DNA of 7,690 nucleotides, from assembly GCA_035540755.1 (NCBI GenBank), contig DATLGD010000047.1, positions 1 to 7,690 on the forward strand. Reading direction: 5' to 3'. Origin of the DNA: DATLGD01 sp035540755 (GTDB lineage Bacteria; Actinomycetota; Actinomycetes; Mycobacteriales; SCTD01). This document shows positions 1 through 5,531 of this stretch, piece after piece; the stretch's first letter is position 1, and each line of letters begins with the position of its first letter. Below the pieces are notes generated by a model. That model saw nothing but the letters and a program-made list of their open reading frames with translations. It did not search any database and was not told where the DNA came from. Both the position numbers and the translations under genes were made by a program.

Positions 1-1
1 G

Positions 2-208
2 GCCTCCACCGCGCTCGTCCTGCGCGCCAAGGAGGACCGGGTCAGGGACTTCTACGCCTCGGCGTCCGACGCGCGCGGCTCGTGGCGCGGAGCGGTGTCC
101 GGGCGCACGGCTCGCAGCGGGGCCGCCACGGCCGCCGGCAGAGCCGACGCCGAGCGCGCCGACCTCGGCCAGCCACGGGTGCGCCAGCGGGGCCGCCTGG
201 GGGCCTGA
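2..208 (+). CDS. C-terminal end of a probable DUF2786-type protein (5' truncated)
   Basis: An open frame enters from the left edge and ends at TGA 206-208, leaving the last 68 residues. The visible part begins with a helical, charged segment (ALVLRAKEDRVRDFY), then SDARGSWRG, a low-complexity Ala/Gly/Arg stretch, and a tail AERADLG...RGRLGA. From memory, this order resembles the C-terminus of actinobacterial DUF2786 proteins: a helix, a basic linker, then a RADLG...V..R-R-x-L-G tail. Their function is unknown. No domain core or catalytic residue lies inside the window, so the family call is tentative. The gene converges on the SGNH hydrolase gene with only 23 bases between the two stop codons, and no clear terminator is seen there. 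Confidence 0.5.
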   Translation, partial: ASTALVLRAKEDRVRDFYASASDARGSWRGAVSGRTARSGAATAAGRADAERADLGQPRVRQRGRLGA

Positions 209-231
209 CCTCCGACCTGCCGCCCTCGGGC

Positions 232-1032
232 TCAGCGCCGGCCCAGCTGCGGTCCCACCGCGTCGGCGAAGGCCCCGGCGATCCGGGCGTGGCCGTCCGC
301 ATCCGGGTGCAGGCAGTCCCGGCCGCCGACGAGCTCGTCCGCACCGACCAGGTCCCGGGTCCCGACCACGACGGCGCCGTGCGCCCCGGCCACCTCGGCC
401 AGCAGGCCGTTGAAGCTCGGCAACCCGGCCGCGGGATCGCCGTCGAGCACGCGCTGCACGAGCGGCGAGAGCGCGGCCAGGTCGCACCCGACGAAGGAGT
501 CGTAGTAGGTCATCACCGCGAGGACGGCGTCGTCCCCGCCCGCCTCGCGCGCCGCGCCCAGGATGCGCTGCAGTCCCTGCTGCACGGTCGCGTAGCGCTC
601 GGTGACGGCCGCCGCGCACTCCTCAGTCACGCCGTCCGCGCAGGCCGTCGCCAGCGGCCCCACCACGTCGTTGCCGCCCACGGTGACCGTGACGACCCGG
701 GCGGCGCCCGCGGGGCTCGCCCGCAGCAGCTCGGCGGCCGTGGCGAGCTGGCCCCCCTCGATCAGCGAGCCCGTCGTGGCTCCGCCCTCGGCCAGCTGGT
801 GCAGGACCATCGGCGGGCACGGCGTGCCGTCGCAGGCCGTGGGCTGCTCGAGCAGTCCGGCCAGCCGGACGGGGTAGCCGCCGGCCGGGTCCCCGGCTCC
901 GGCCGCCACGCTGTCGCCGACGGCCACCAGCACGCCGGTCGGCTCGTCCTCCGGCGGCACGGCTGGCCCGTCGTCGGTGCAGCCGGCGACCAGGCCCAGG
1001 GCCAGGACGAGGGACGGCACTGCCAGGCGCAC
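232..1032 (-). CDS. SGNH/GDSL-family hydrolase, predicted lipoprotein
   Basis: A 266-aa protein with all the main SGNH blocks. Block I is GDSV (39-42) with nucleophile Ser41. An oxyanion Gly lies in EGGATTG (82-88). Block III is GGND (119-122) with Asn121. Block V is D239-C-L-H242-P, giving the catalytic Asp and His. Enzymes of this fold are secreted esterases or lipases acting on acyl esters; the substrate cannot be told from sequence. The N-terminus is a short signal peptide ending in a lipobox (L-V-A-G-C18), so export and lipid anchoring at the outer face of the membrane are likely. Six further cysteines (67/72, 131/139, 183/240) fit the three disulphides of secreted actinobacterial SGNH lipases. 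The start is GTG at 1032-1030. It is preceded at good spacing by GGGAGGAGGAG, and it places the signal peptide at residue 1. The open frame extends further upstream, but that part is Arg-rich and not protein-like. Two palindromes sit just upstream. Confidence 0.88.
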   Translation of the reverse strand: MRLAVPSLVLALGLVAGCTDDGPAVPPEDEPTGVLVAVGDSVAAGAGDPAGGYPVRLAGLLEQPTACDGTPCPPMVLHQLAEGGATTGSLIEGGQLATAAELLRASPAGAARVVTVTVGGNDVVGPLATACADGVTEECAAAVTERYATVQQGLQRILGAAREAGGDDAVLAVMTYYDSFVGCDLAALSPLVQRVLDGDPAAGLPSFNGLLAEVAGAHGAVVVGTRDLVGADELVGGRDCLHPDADGHARIAGAFADAVGPQLGRR

Positions 1033-1059
1033 GGAGCTCCTCCTCCCAGCAGTGGCGCG

Positions 1060-1089
1060 GTCCTCCGGAGGACGAGCCGCGACGTCGCG
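1060..1089. promoter_or_regulatory. Two adjacent perfect palindromes upstream of the SGNH hydrolase gene
   Basis: A 14-bp perfect palindrome, GTCCTCCGGAGGAC (1060-1073), is followed after 4 bp by a 12-bp perfect palindrome, CGCGACGTCGCG (1078-1089). Both lie 28-57 bases before the GTG start at 1032, where an operator or leader structure could act. No recognisable -10 hexamer is visible nearby. The palindromes are seen directly; a regulatory role is inference, and short palindromes do arise often in GC-rich DNA. Confidence 0.35.
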
Positions 1090-1275
1090 ACGTGCCCGGG
1101 CGGACGGGTGCCTCGACCTGCCGACCGTGGGTCGACAGCGCCGAGGACCGGCCCTGCAGGACGGTCGCGTTGACGCCGGGCAGCGGGTCGACGCAGAAGG
1201 ACACCGTCGCGAGGGCCACCTGCACCACGTGCGAGGCGGTCCGGGACGAAGCGGGACGAGCCGGCCGTGGAACGG

Positions 1276-1316
1276 ACGAGGCCGCCTCCCCCTGGGTGCG
1301 GGGGCGGCGGCCTCGT
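1276..1316 (-). terminator. Strong GC hairpin downstream of csp
   Basis: Arms at 1276-1292 and 1300-1316 pair over 17 positions with one mismatch (11 bp, a T/C mismatch, then 5 bp of C/G) around a 7-base loop, TGGGTGC. It lies 28 bases past the csp stop codon. There is no U-tract after the stem on the minus strand, as is common for actinobacterial terminators, so intrinsic termination is likely but not certain. It would also separate csp transcription from the downstream SGNH gene on the same strand. Confidence 0.7.
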
Positions 1317-1343
1317 GCGGGCGCTGCGGTGAGCGCGTGCCGA

Positions 1344-1547
1344 CTAGATCGGGCGGACGTTCTCCGCCTGCGGGCCCTTCTGGCCCTGCGTGACGTCGAA
1401 CTCGACGCGCTGGTTCTCGTCGAGCGACTTGTAGCCGTCGACGGCGATCGCGCTGTAGTGGCAGAAGACGTCGGCGCCGCCGCCGTCCTGAGCGATGAAG
1501 CCGAAGCCCTTCTCGGCGTTGAACCACTTGACGGTTCCCTGAGCCAT
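1344..1547 (-). CDS. cspA: Cold shock protein, CspA family
   Basis: A 67-aa single cold-shock-domain protein, the usual length for the family. It begins MAQGTVKWFNAEKGFGFI and ends in KGPQAENVRPI. RNP1 is K13-G-F-G-F-I18 and RNP2 is V27-F-C-H-Y31. The conserved aromatic residues (W8, F9, F15, F17, F28-equivalent region, H30) bind single-stranded RNA or DNA, and the protein acts in the cytoplasm as an RNA chaperone. Cys29 stands where most relatives have Val or Ala in RNP2. The start is ATG 1547-1545, with AGAGGAG about 8 bases upstream. The gene is monocistronic: it has its own 3' hairpin and is divergent from the DUF6929-like gene, with 273 bases between the starts. A long 5' leader is possible, since the only TANNNT on the minus strand that I noticed (TAGCGT near 1690) is about 140 bases from the start. 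No convincing -35 accompanies it. Confidence 0.96.
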   Translation of the reverse strand: MAQGTVKWFNAEKGFGFIAQDGGGADVFCHYSAIAVDGYKSLDENQRVEFDVTQGQKGPQAENVRPI

Positions 1548-1585
1548 GTTCTGTTCTCCTCTGCCCCGGAGGGCGGCCTGCTGGC

Positions 1586-1598
1586 CGGCACTGTGCCG
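1586..1598 (-). other. Small hairpin in the csp upstream region
   Basis: CGGCA (1586-1590) and TGCCG (1594-1598) form a 5-bp stem with a 3-base loop, about 40 bases before the csp start. It sits in a stretch rich in GCCGGC and GGCC motifs that could form alternative pairings. Structured leaders are known for csp genes of other bacteria; a role here is inference, and the stem is short. Confidence 0.25.
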
Positions 1599-1785
1599 AC
1601 GAGCCGGCTGCTGAGAGGACGTGACCGCCCGCTCGACACTTTCTCCGGGCGTCCTGAAAACGGCGAAGGGTGCTGCAACCACCGGGGACGCTACCAGCGA
1701 TCGGGCCGCCGCGGGGCCCCGACTCCCTGGTGGCTCCGTCCATGTGTCTCGACAGATCGGCCCGCCCTCTCTGCGCGCCCCGCCA

Positions 1786-1824
1786 TAGCATCGCCGGATG
1801 GCCGCACCCGAGGCCGTGCGTTGA
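1786..1824 (+). promoter_or_regulatory. Possible -10 element and 8-codon leaderless upstream ORF overlapping a TTG start
   Basis: TAGCAT (1786-1791) fits the TANNNT -10 consensus. It lies six bases before an ATG at 1798, the spacing expected for a leaderless actinobacterial transcript starting on that ATG. That frame encodes only MAAPEAVR and stops at TGA 1822-1824, overlapping the TTG (1821-1823) proposed as start of the next gene. Translation of the short frame could therefore feed reinitiation at TTG. No good -35 is seen at 16-18 bp. The short frame could also be chance. Confidence 0.35.
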
Positions 1825-2735
1825 GGGTCGAGCTGCTCGGCGTGCACCGGCTGACCTTCGACGACGGCGGTCCGGTGCGCGCGGCGTCCGGCATCGCCCC
1901 GTTCGGCGGCGGCTGGCTGGTGGCGCAGGACGACAGCGTCGACGCCGCCTGGTGGACCGGCTCGTCGGTGCGCAGGCTGCGCGTCCTCGACCCGGTCGGG
2001 GGTCATGACGTCTTCGGGCCCGCGGCCGGCACCAAGCACCTCAAGCCCGACCTGGAGAGCGCGTGCGCCGTACCGGCCGTCGGCGGGGTGCTGCTGCTGG
2101 GCTCGGGTTCGCTGCCCGCCCGGACGTCTGCGGTGCTCGTGCAGCCGACGGTCAGCGGCACCCGGGTCCTCGACGCCGACGTCGGCGCGCTCTGCGCCCA
2201 GGTCGTCGAGGTGCTGAGGCTGGGCCCCGGGCAGCTGAACCTCGAGGGCGCCTGCGTGCTCGGCGACGTCCTCCGCTGGTTCCAGCGCGGCAGCTCGGCG
2301 CAGGGCGTGCCCTCGGCCAGCGTCGACGTGGACCTGACCGCGCTGCTCGCCGCACTCGACGGATCGGGGTCGGTGCACGCCGTGCGGGTCGGCGCCCCGC
2401 GCCGCTACGCGCTCGGCACCGCGGCCGGGCTGGCCCTCGCGGTCACCGACGCCGTCGCCCTGCCCGACGGGCGAGTGCTCGTGTCGACCGCCGCCGAGGA
2501 CACCGCCGATCCGGTGGCGGACGGCCCGATGGTCGCGAGCGGCCTCGCGGTGCTCGACGGCGGCGACGTCGTCGCCACAGCGGCGCTGCCCGCGCTCGAC
2601 GGCGTCCCGGCCAAGGTCGAGGGGCTGGCCGTGACGGCGAGCGCGCAGAGCCACCTCGATCTGCTCGCCGTGGTCGACGAAGACGCGGAAGGCGTGCCCT
2701 CGCCGGTCCTCGAGCTGCGACTGACCGGCCTGTGA
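1821..2735 (+). CDS. Uncharacterised DUF6929/DUF6910-like protein, probably beta-propeller-like
   Basis: A 304-aa protein with no signal peptide or membrane segment, so probably cytoplasmic. Motifs in order: ASGIA (22-26), VAQDD (34-38), KHLKPDLESA (72-81), GSGS followed by R101, LNLEGA (139-144), R152-W-F-x-R-G, ALPDGR (213-218), AEDT (225-228) and KVEGLA (265-270). From memory, this succession of SG-x-A, DD, KPD-x-E, GSGS...R, LEGA and EDT matches the uncharacterised DUF6929-type families, related in style to the esterase-like phytase propellers. No enzymatic role can be assigned. The TTG at 1821 is chosen because CGAGG lies 7 bases upstream, the protein-like beta sequence (MRVELLGVHRLTFDDG) begins there, and no in-frame ATG or GTG lies just upstream. 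GTG at 1842 is an alternative. The gene is divergent from csp and convergent with the peptidase gene, so it appears to be a single-gene unit. Confidence 0.82.
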   Translation: MRVELLGVHRLTFDDGGPVRAASGIAPFGGGWLVAQDDSVDAAWWTGSSVRRLRVLDPVGGHDVFGPAAGTKHLKPDLESACAVPAVGGVLLLGSGSLPARTSAVLVQPTVSGTRVLDADVGALCAQVVEVLRLGPGQLNLEGACVLGDVLRWFQRGSSAQGVPSASVDVDLTALLAALDGSGSVHAVRVGAPRRYALGTAAGLALAVTDAVALPDGRVLVSTAAEDTADPVADGPMVASGLAVLDGGDVVATAALPALDGVPAKVEGLAVTASAQSHLDLLAVVDEDAEGVPSPVLELRLTGL

Positions 2736-2878
2736 GTCGCCCGGCCGGCGCCGGGGTCCAGACCGTCGAAGGCACCGTCCGGACCGGTCCTCGCGCCACA
2801 CCTCACCCCCCGCCGCTCGCGGGTCGATCGCGCGGCCGACGTGCGGCAGCAGGTGCTCGACCGTCGCCCCCGACGCCA

Positions 2879-2909
2879 GTGGCCGCGCCCCCTGAGGGGA
2901 CGCGGCCAC
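2879..2909. terminator. Hairpin between convergent genes (first)
   Basis: GTGGCCGCG (2879-2887) pairs perfectly with CGCGGCCAC (2901-2909). After one C/A mismatch, four further C-G pairs close a TGA loop. It lies 143 bases past the stop of the DUF6929-like gene and 119 bases past the peptidase stop on the other strand, so it could serve either gene. There is only a weak T-containing stretch after it on the plus strand. Confidence 0.55.
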
Positions 2910-2945
2910 CGGGCTTGTCGCGTTGGCGTCGACGCCCGCTCGGCA

Positions 2946-2975
2946 TCGCAGCTCCTGATCACTCAGGTGCTGCGA
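2946..2975. terminator. Hairpin between convergent genes (second)
   Basis: Arms at 2946-2958 and 2963-2975 are inverted repeats of 13 bases with a single T/T mismatch, around a TCAC loop. It lies 52 bases past the peptidase stop codon, so it is the more likely terminator for that minus-strand gene. No U-tract is present. Confidence 0.55.
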
Positions 2976-3027
2976 CGACCTCGAGGACCCACGCAGTGCC
3001 GGAACGGCCCTGTCGGACGTCGGTCGA

Positions 3028-3810
3028 TCAGGTGGTGCGGTTCAGCACCGACAGACCGCCACGGCCGTGGCCCCCGTAGAAGGAGAAGCCGCTGTTCGCC
3101 CCGTTCGCGGCGACCCGCGAGGTGTAGACCCCGTTGTCGGTGCCGAGCACGTAGAACCGGGTCTCCCCGTCGGCGTCGACAGAGACCGCCGGGCGGCCGA
3201 GGATCCGCCCGCCGAGCAGTGCGCTGCCTCCGCCGCTGAACGTGCGGAGCTGCCCGGTGCTGAAGTCGCGGCAGGCCAGCACCTTGACGTCCTCCGAGGC
3301 TCCGAGCGCCGCGCCGCACTGCCCGGCGTTGACCCGGGTCCACGGTCCGGCCTGGGTCCGGGTCCACGGGGAGCGGTCCAGGCCGACTCCGCTGTAGACC
3401 GGCTGGCCGCCGGCGCCGACGGAGACCGCCGCGCCGTGCAGCAGCTGGCCGCGCAGCGTGCTCCAGCCGCGAAGGACCGGGAGCGGTCCACCCGCAACCG
3501 TCGGCAGCGGGGTCTGGGACATCCACAGCGCACCGTCACGGCCTCGGCAGGCCACCGTCATGGTGTTGCCGGAGGCGACGGCCGACGGCCCGGTGCAGAA
3601 CGTCGTGGTCGGACCGAGCCGCGCCCACGAGCGCTGCTCGCTCCGGATCCAGACGTTGTTGTCGGTGCCGAGACCCACGACGAAAGACTCGGCCGCCCCG
3701 CGCACGAGCGCCGGCGCGTCGATCAGCTGCCCGCCGCGCGGGGCCCAGCCACCGGGGGTGGTGTTGGAGTGGAACAGCTGCCGGTCCAGACCGGTCAGGG
3801 CCAGCTGGTC
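3028..3810 (-). other. Peptidase copy of the shared C-terminal repeat module
   Basis: Residues about 485-745 of the M28 peptidase. Six repeats of about 35-50 residues can be read by eye, centred on TGLDRQLF, GTDNNVWIR, GRDGALWM, GVGLDRSPWTR, ACRDFSTGQLRTF and GTDNGVYTS. Cysteines 557/573 and 650/665 are spaced like those of the neighbour's copy. The pattern of G-x-D-x-x-x-W-x-R and a following W-x-x-L-G suits tectonin/PLL-type propellers, which bind glycans or surfaces. The fold and ligand are inference. Confidence 0.7.
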
Positions 3811-5265
3811 GAGGCGGCGGGGCGCCGGCGGGTCCGTCGGCTCGACCACGCCGGCGAGCGTCAGGGTCGCGAACGCGATCGCCCGGGTGTTGATCTCGAG
3901 AGCCTCGTCGTTGACGTTGGTGATGTCGTCCCCGGGGCTGTGGTAGTTCGGGTCGTAGGTCACGCCCGCCTGACCGCCGAACATCTCCTCCTCCTCCTCG
4001 GTCTTGACACCGTCGGCGCCGGTGAACAGACCGGACGCCGGGATGTCGGCGAGGATGAACGGCTGGTAGTCCGAGCGACCCGAGAACTCGGTGTCGACCC
4101 AGGGCTGCTCGATGCTGTCGAAGTAGTCGGTGAAGACCTGCTCCAGCTCCTCAGAGCCCTCCGGCACGGGGACCGGCGCCGTGTGCGTCGACTCGTCGGC
4201 GTCGTAGACGCCGATGATGTAGTTCGGCGAGCCGACCATGTCGAAGTTGAGGTAGCCCGAGATCTGGGCCAGCTCCTCCTCGCTCAGGCTGTCGACGTAC
4301 TCGTAGGAGCCGATGAGGCCGGACTCCTCCGCACCCCACCAGGCGAAGCGCACGGCGTTCTGCGTCTCGCCGACGTCCATGAGCTCGCGGGCGACCTGCA
4401 GGATCGCCGCCGAGCCGGTGCCGTTGTCGTTGATGCCCGGCCCGTCGTGCACCGAGTCCAGGTGCGCGCCGAGCATCGTGACGTTGTCCTGGTCGCCGAA
4501 GGGCGTCTGCGCGATGAGGTTGAACGTCTCGTTCTCCCGGACGTCGACCTCGATGTCGAGGAAGGCCTCCTCGCCGTCGCGCTCCCGGAGCTGCGCCCCG
4601 GCCTCCTGGGTGACGCCTCCCACGGGCACACCCTCGGTCCGACCGCCGAGCGTGCCGTTCAGCGGACCTGGGCCGTTGTTGTGGATGACCGCGCCGACCG
4701 CACCTGCCGCGGTCGCGTTCTGCTGCTTGGTCCGGAAGGTGCAGGCGCCGCGGGAGATGACCACGATCGTGCCCTCGGCCTCGGCCGGGAAGTCGCTCGC
4801 GTTGCAGCCCAGCGACTCGTTGGCCTCGGTCGCGGGATCGTTCGGGAGGGCGAACAGCGGGGCGGTGACCGTGCCGGACGGGGAGTAGGACATCGCGATG
4901 ATGTCGTACTCGTCTGCGTCTTCGCCGCCGCCGACGAGCAGCTGCTCACGCACCGTCTCGGACGACTCGTACTCGAACGGCTGGCGCTCGACGTCGTAGC
5001 CGGCGTCCTCGAGCATGTCCTGCACGTAGTCGCCGGAGGCGTCGTAGCCGGGCGTGCCGGAGGCGCGGTTGCCGTCGTGGGCGTCGGCGATCGCCTGGAA
5101 GGCGAGGAGATGCGCTGCCACCTCCTCCATGGAGATGCTCTCTGCGAAGTCCTCTGGGGTCGTGGTGGTCTGTGCGCTGGCGGCCGTGGCCATCAATGCC
5201 GACCCGGCGAGGGTGGCCGCCGCTGTGACGACGGCCAGCCCTGCGCGACGTGCGCGTGACGTCAT
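3028..5265 (-). CDS. Secreted M28-family zinc aminopeptidase with PA domain and C-terminal propeller-like module
   Basis: A 745-aa protein. Residues 1-31 are a Sec-type signal peptide (basic n-region, Ala/Leu core, cleavage after ASA31). A PA domain spans about 130-240, with Cys154 and Cys175. The M28 catalytic domain carries the full co-catalytic zinc set: His268 (AHLDS, with Asp270), Asp280 (INDNGTG), Glu313 as catalytic base and Glu314 as ligand (AEES), Asp342 (NFDMVGS) and His442 (YHSPGDD). Spacing closely follows Streptomyces griseus aminopeptidase for the first four ligands, so N-terminal residue release from peptides outside the cell is likely. From about 485 to 745 a repetitive module follows (NVWIR, ACRGRDGALW, GVGLD, FYVLGTDNGVY). 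The plus-strand neighbour carries the same module. The catalytic part is strongly acidic, with a KTEEEEE run at 421-427; the module is not. The start ATG 5265 has GAGAGGA about 6 bases upstream. A start at 5322 would overlap the likely -10 and add a non-signal leader. Confidence 0.93.
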   Translation of the reverse strand: MTSRARRAGLAVVTAAATLAGSALMATAASAQTTTTPEDFAESISMEEVAAHLLAFQAIADAHDGNRASGTPGYDASGDYVQDMLEDAGYDVERQPFEYESSETVREQLLVGGGEDADEYDIIAMSYSPSGTVTAPLFALPNDPATEANESLGCNASDFPAEAEGTIVVISRGACTFRTKQQNATAAGAVGAVIHNNGPGPLNGTLGGRTEGVPVGGVTQEAGAQLRERDGEEAFLDIEVDVRENETFNLIAQTPFGDQDNVTMLGAHLDSVHDGPGINDNGTGSAAILQVARELMDVGETQNAVRFAWWGAEESGLIGSYEYVDSLSEEELAQISGYLNFDMVGSPNYIIGVYDADESTHTAPVPVPEGSEELEQVFTDYFDSIEQPWVDTEFSGRSDYQPFILADIPASGLFTGADGVKTEEEEEMFGGQAGVTYDPNYHSPGDDITNVNDEALEINTRAIAFATLTLAGVVEPTDPPAPRRLDQLALTGLDRQLFHSNTTPGGWAPRGGQLIDAPALVRGAAESFVVGLGTDNNVWIRSEQRSWARLGPTTTFCTGPSAVASGNTMTVACRGRDGALWMSQTPLPTVAGGPLPVLRGWSTLRGQLLHGAAVSVGAGGQPVYSGVGLDRSPWTRTQAGPWTRVNAGQCGAALGASEDVKVLACRDFSTGQLRTFSGGGSALLGGRILGRPAVSVDADGETRFYVLGTDNGVYTSRVAANGANSGFSFYGGHGRGGLSVLNRTT

Positions 5266-5320
5266 GGAGTTTCCTCTCGACGAGCCGAAGCCGGCCGGTC
5301 GCCGGGCTGCGGGCGCTGGC

Positions 5321-5350
5321 AACCTATGGGCGCCGAAACATGTCTGTCTG
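5321..5350 (-). promoter_or_regulatory. Predicted promoter of the M28 peptidase gene
   Basis: On the minus strand, TAGGTT (5326-5321) fits the -10 consensus. CAGACA (5350-5345), which matches four of six -35 positions, lies 18 bases upstream. The start of transcription would be near 5314, giving a leader of about 50 bases before ATG 5265 that contains the GAGAGGA ribosome site. Confidence 0.45.
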
Positions 5351-5364
5351 CACCTGGTGCCCGA

Positions 5365-5392
5365 CCGTCACAGTTGTCGCAGTTCCGTCACA
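5365..5392. repeat. Tandem CCGTCACA direct repeat, 20-bp period
   Basis: CCGTCACA occurs at 5365-5372 and 5385-5392, exactly 20 bp apart, about two helical turns. Read on the minus strand it is TGTGACGG, at roughly -51 to -78 relative to the predicted peptidase start of transcription. That is a position used by activators. A related CGTGACG lies near 5434. It may be an operator; the TGTGA core recalls CRP-type half sites, but no inverted TGTGA-N6-TCACA is present. Confidence 0.35.
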
Positions 5393-5473
5393 TAAGGGTG
5401 CGGTCGGTCGCTCCCGCGTGGCGGTCGCCTCCGTGACGATGGATCAGGTCGGCGAAACGCGGCAGGACCCCCC

Positions 5474-5523
5474 TTCCCCTCACGTCATGAGGCCGTTATG
5501 GTCCGTGGCCTCTCGGGGGAAGG
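5474..5523 (+). promoter_or_regulatory. Predicted promoter and ribosome site of the plus-strand secreted protein gene
   Basis: TATGGT (5497-5502) is a good -10. TTCCCC (5474-5479), at 17 bp, is a weak -35. Between them, CCTCA (5478-5482) and TGAGG (5488-5492) form a small dyad that could be an operator. GGGGGAAGG (5515-5523) then lies 8 bases before GTG 5532. Together these favour 5532 over the in-frame ATG at 5487, which would lie upstream of the predicted transcription start and lacks a ribosome site. Confidence 0.42.
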
Positions 5524-5531
5524 CGGCCGAC

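Larger units (their letters stand above)
1033..1343. other. 311-base intergenic stretch between csp and the SGNH hydrolase gene
   Basis: This stretch holds the two palindromes near the SGNH start and the csp-side hairpin at 1276-1316. Between them (about 1090-1275) nothing is certain. A minus-strand frame there has high GC3 and begins plausibly (GTG GTG CAG GTG GCC). It has no stop before the SGNH gene and runs on out of phase inside it, so it is not called as a gene. No TANNNT -10 element is visible for the hydrolase gene. Confidence 0.6.

Noticed and set aside
1092..1820. Upstream extension of the DUF6929-like frame, through and antisense to csp
   Set aside because: The extension runs opposite a well-supported cold shock gene and is not protein-like. 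The family-like sequence begins at about 1821.
2781..2790. Palindrome GGACCGGTCC
   Set aside because: It is short and made of common GC motifs in a non-coding gap, with no partner element.
3067..5259. A 730-codon plus-strand frame lying antisense to the M28 peptidase gene
   Set aside because: The peptidase frame has every zinc ligand. The antisense frame is a GC-rich mirror with Arg/Val-rich, domain-free sequence and no ribosome site.
5266..5322. Alternative peptidase start at ATG 5322, adding 19 residues
   Set aside because: The added Pro/Arg/Ala stretch spoils the signal peptide, and the ATG overlaps the predicted -10. ATG 5265 has a good ribosome site.
5374..5396. TTGTCG and CATAAG as a plus-strand promoter
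   Set aside because: The spacing between the hexamers is only about 12 bases, too short for a sigma-70-type promoter.
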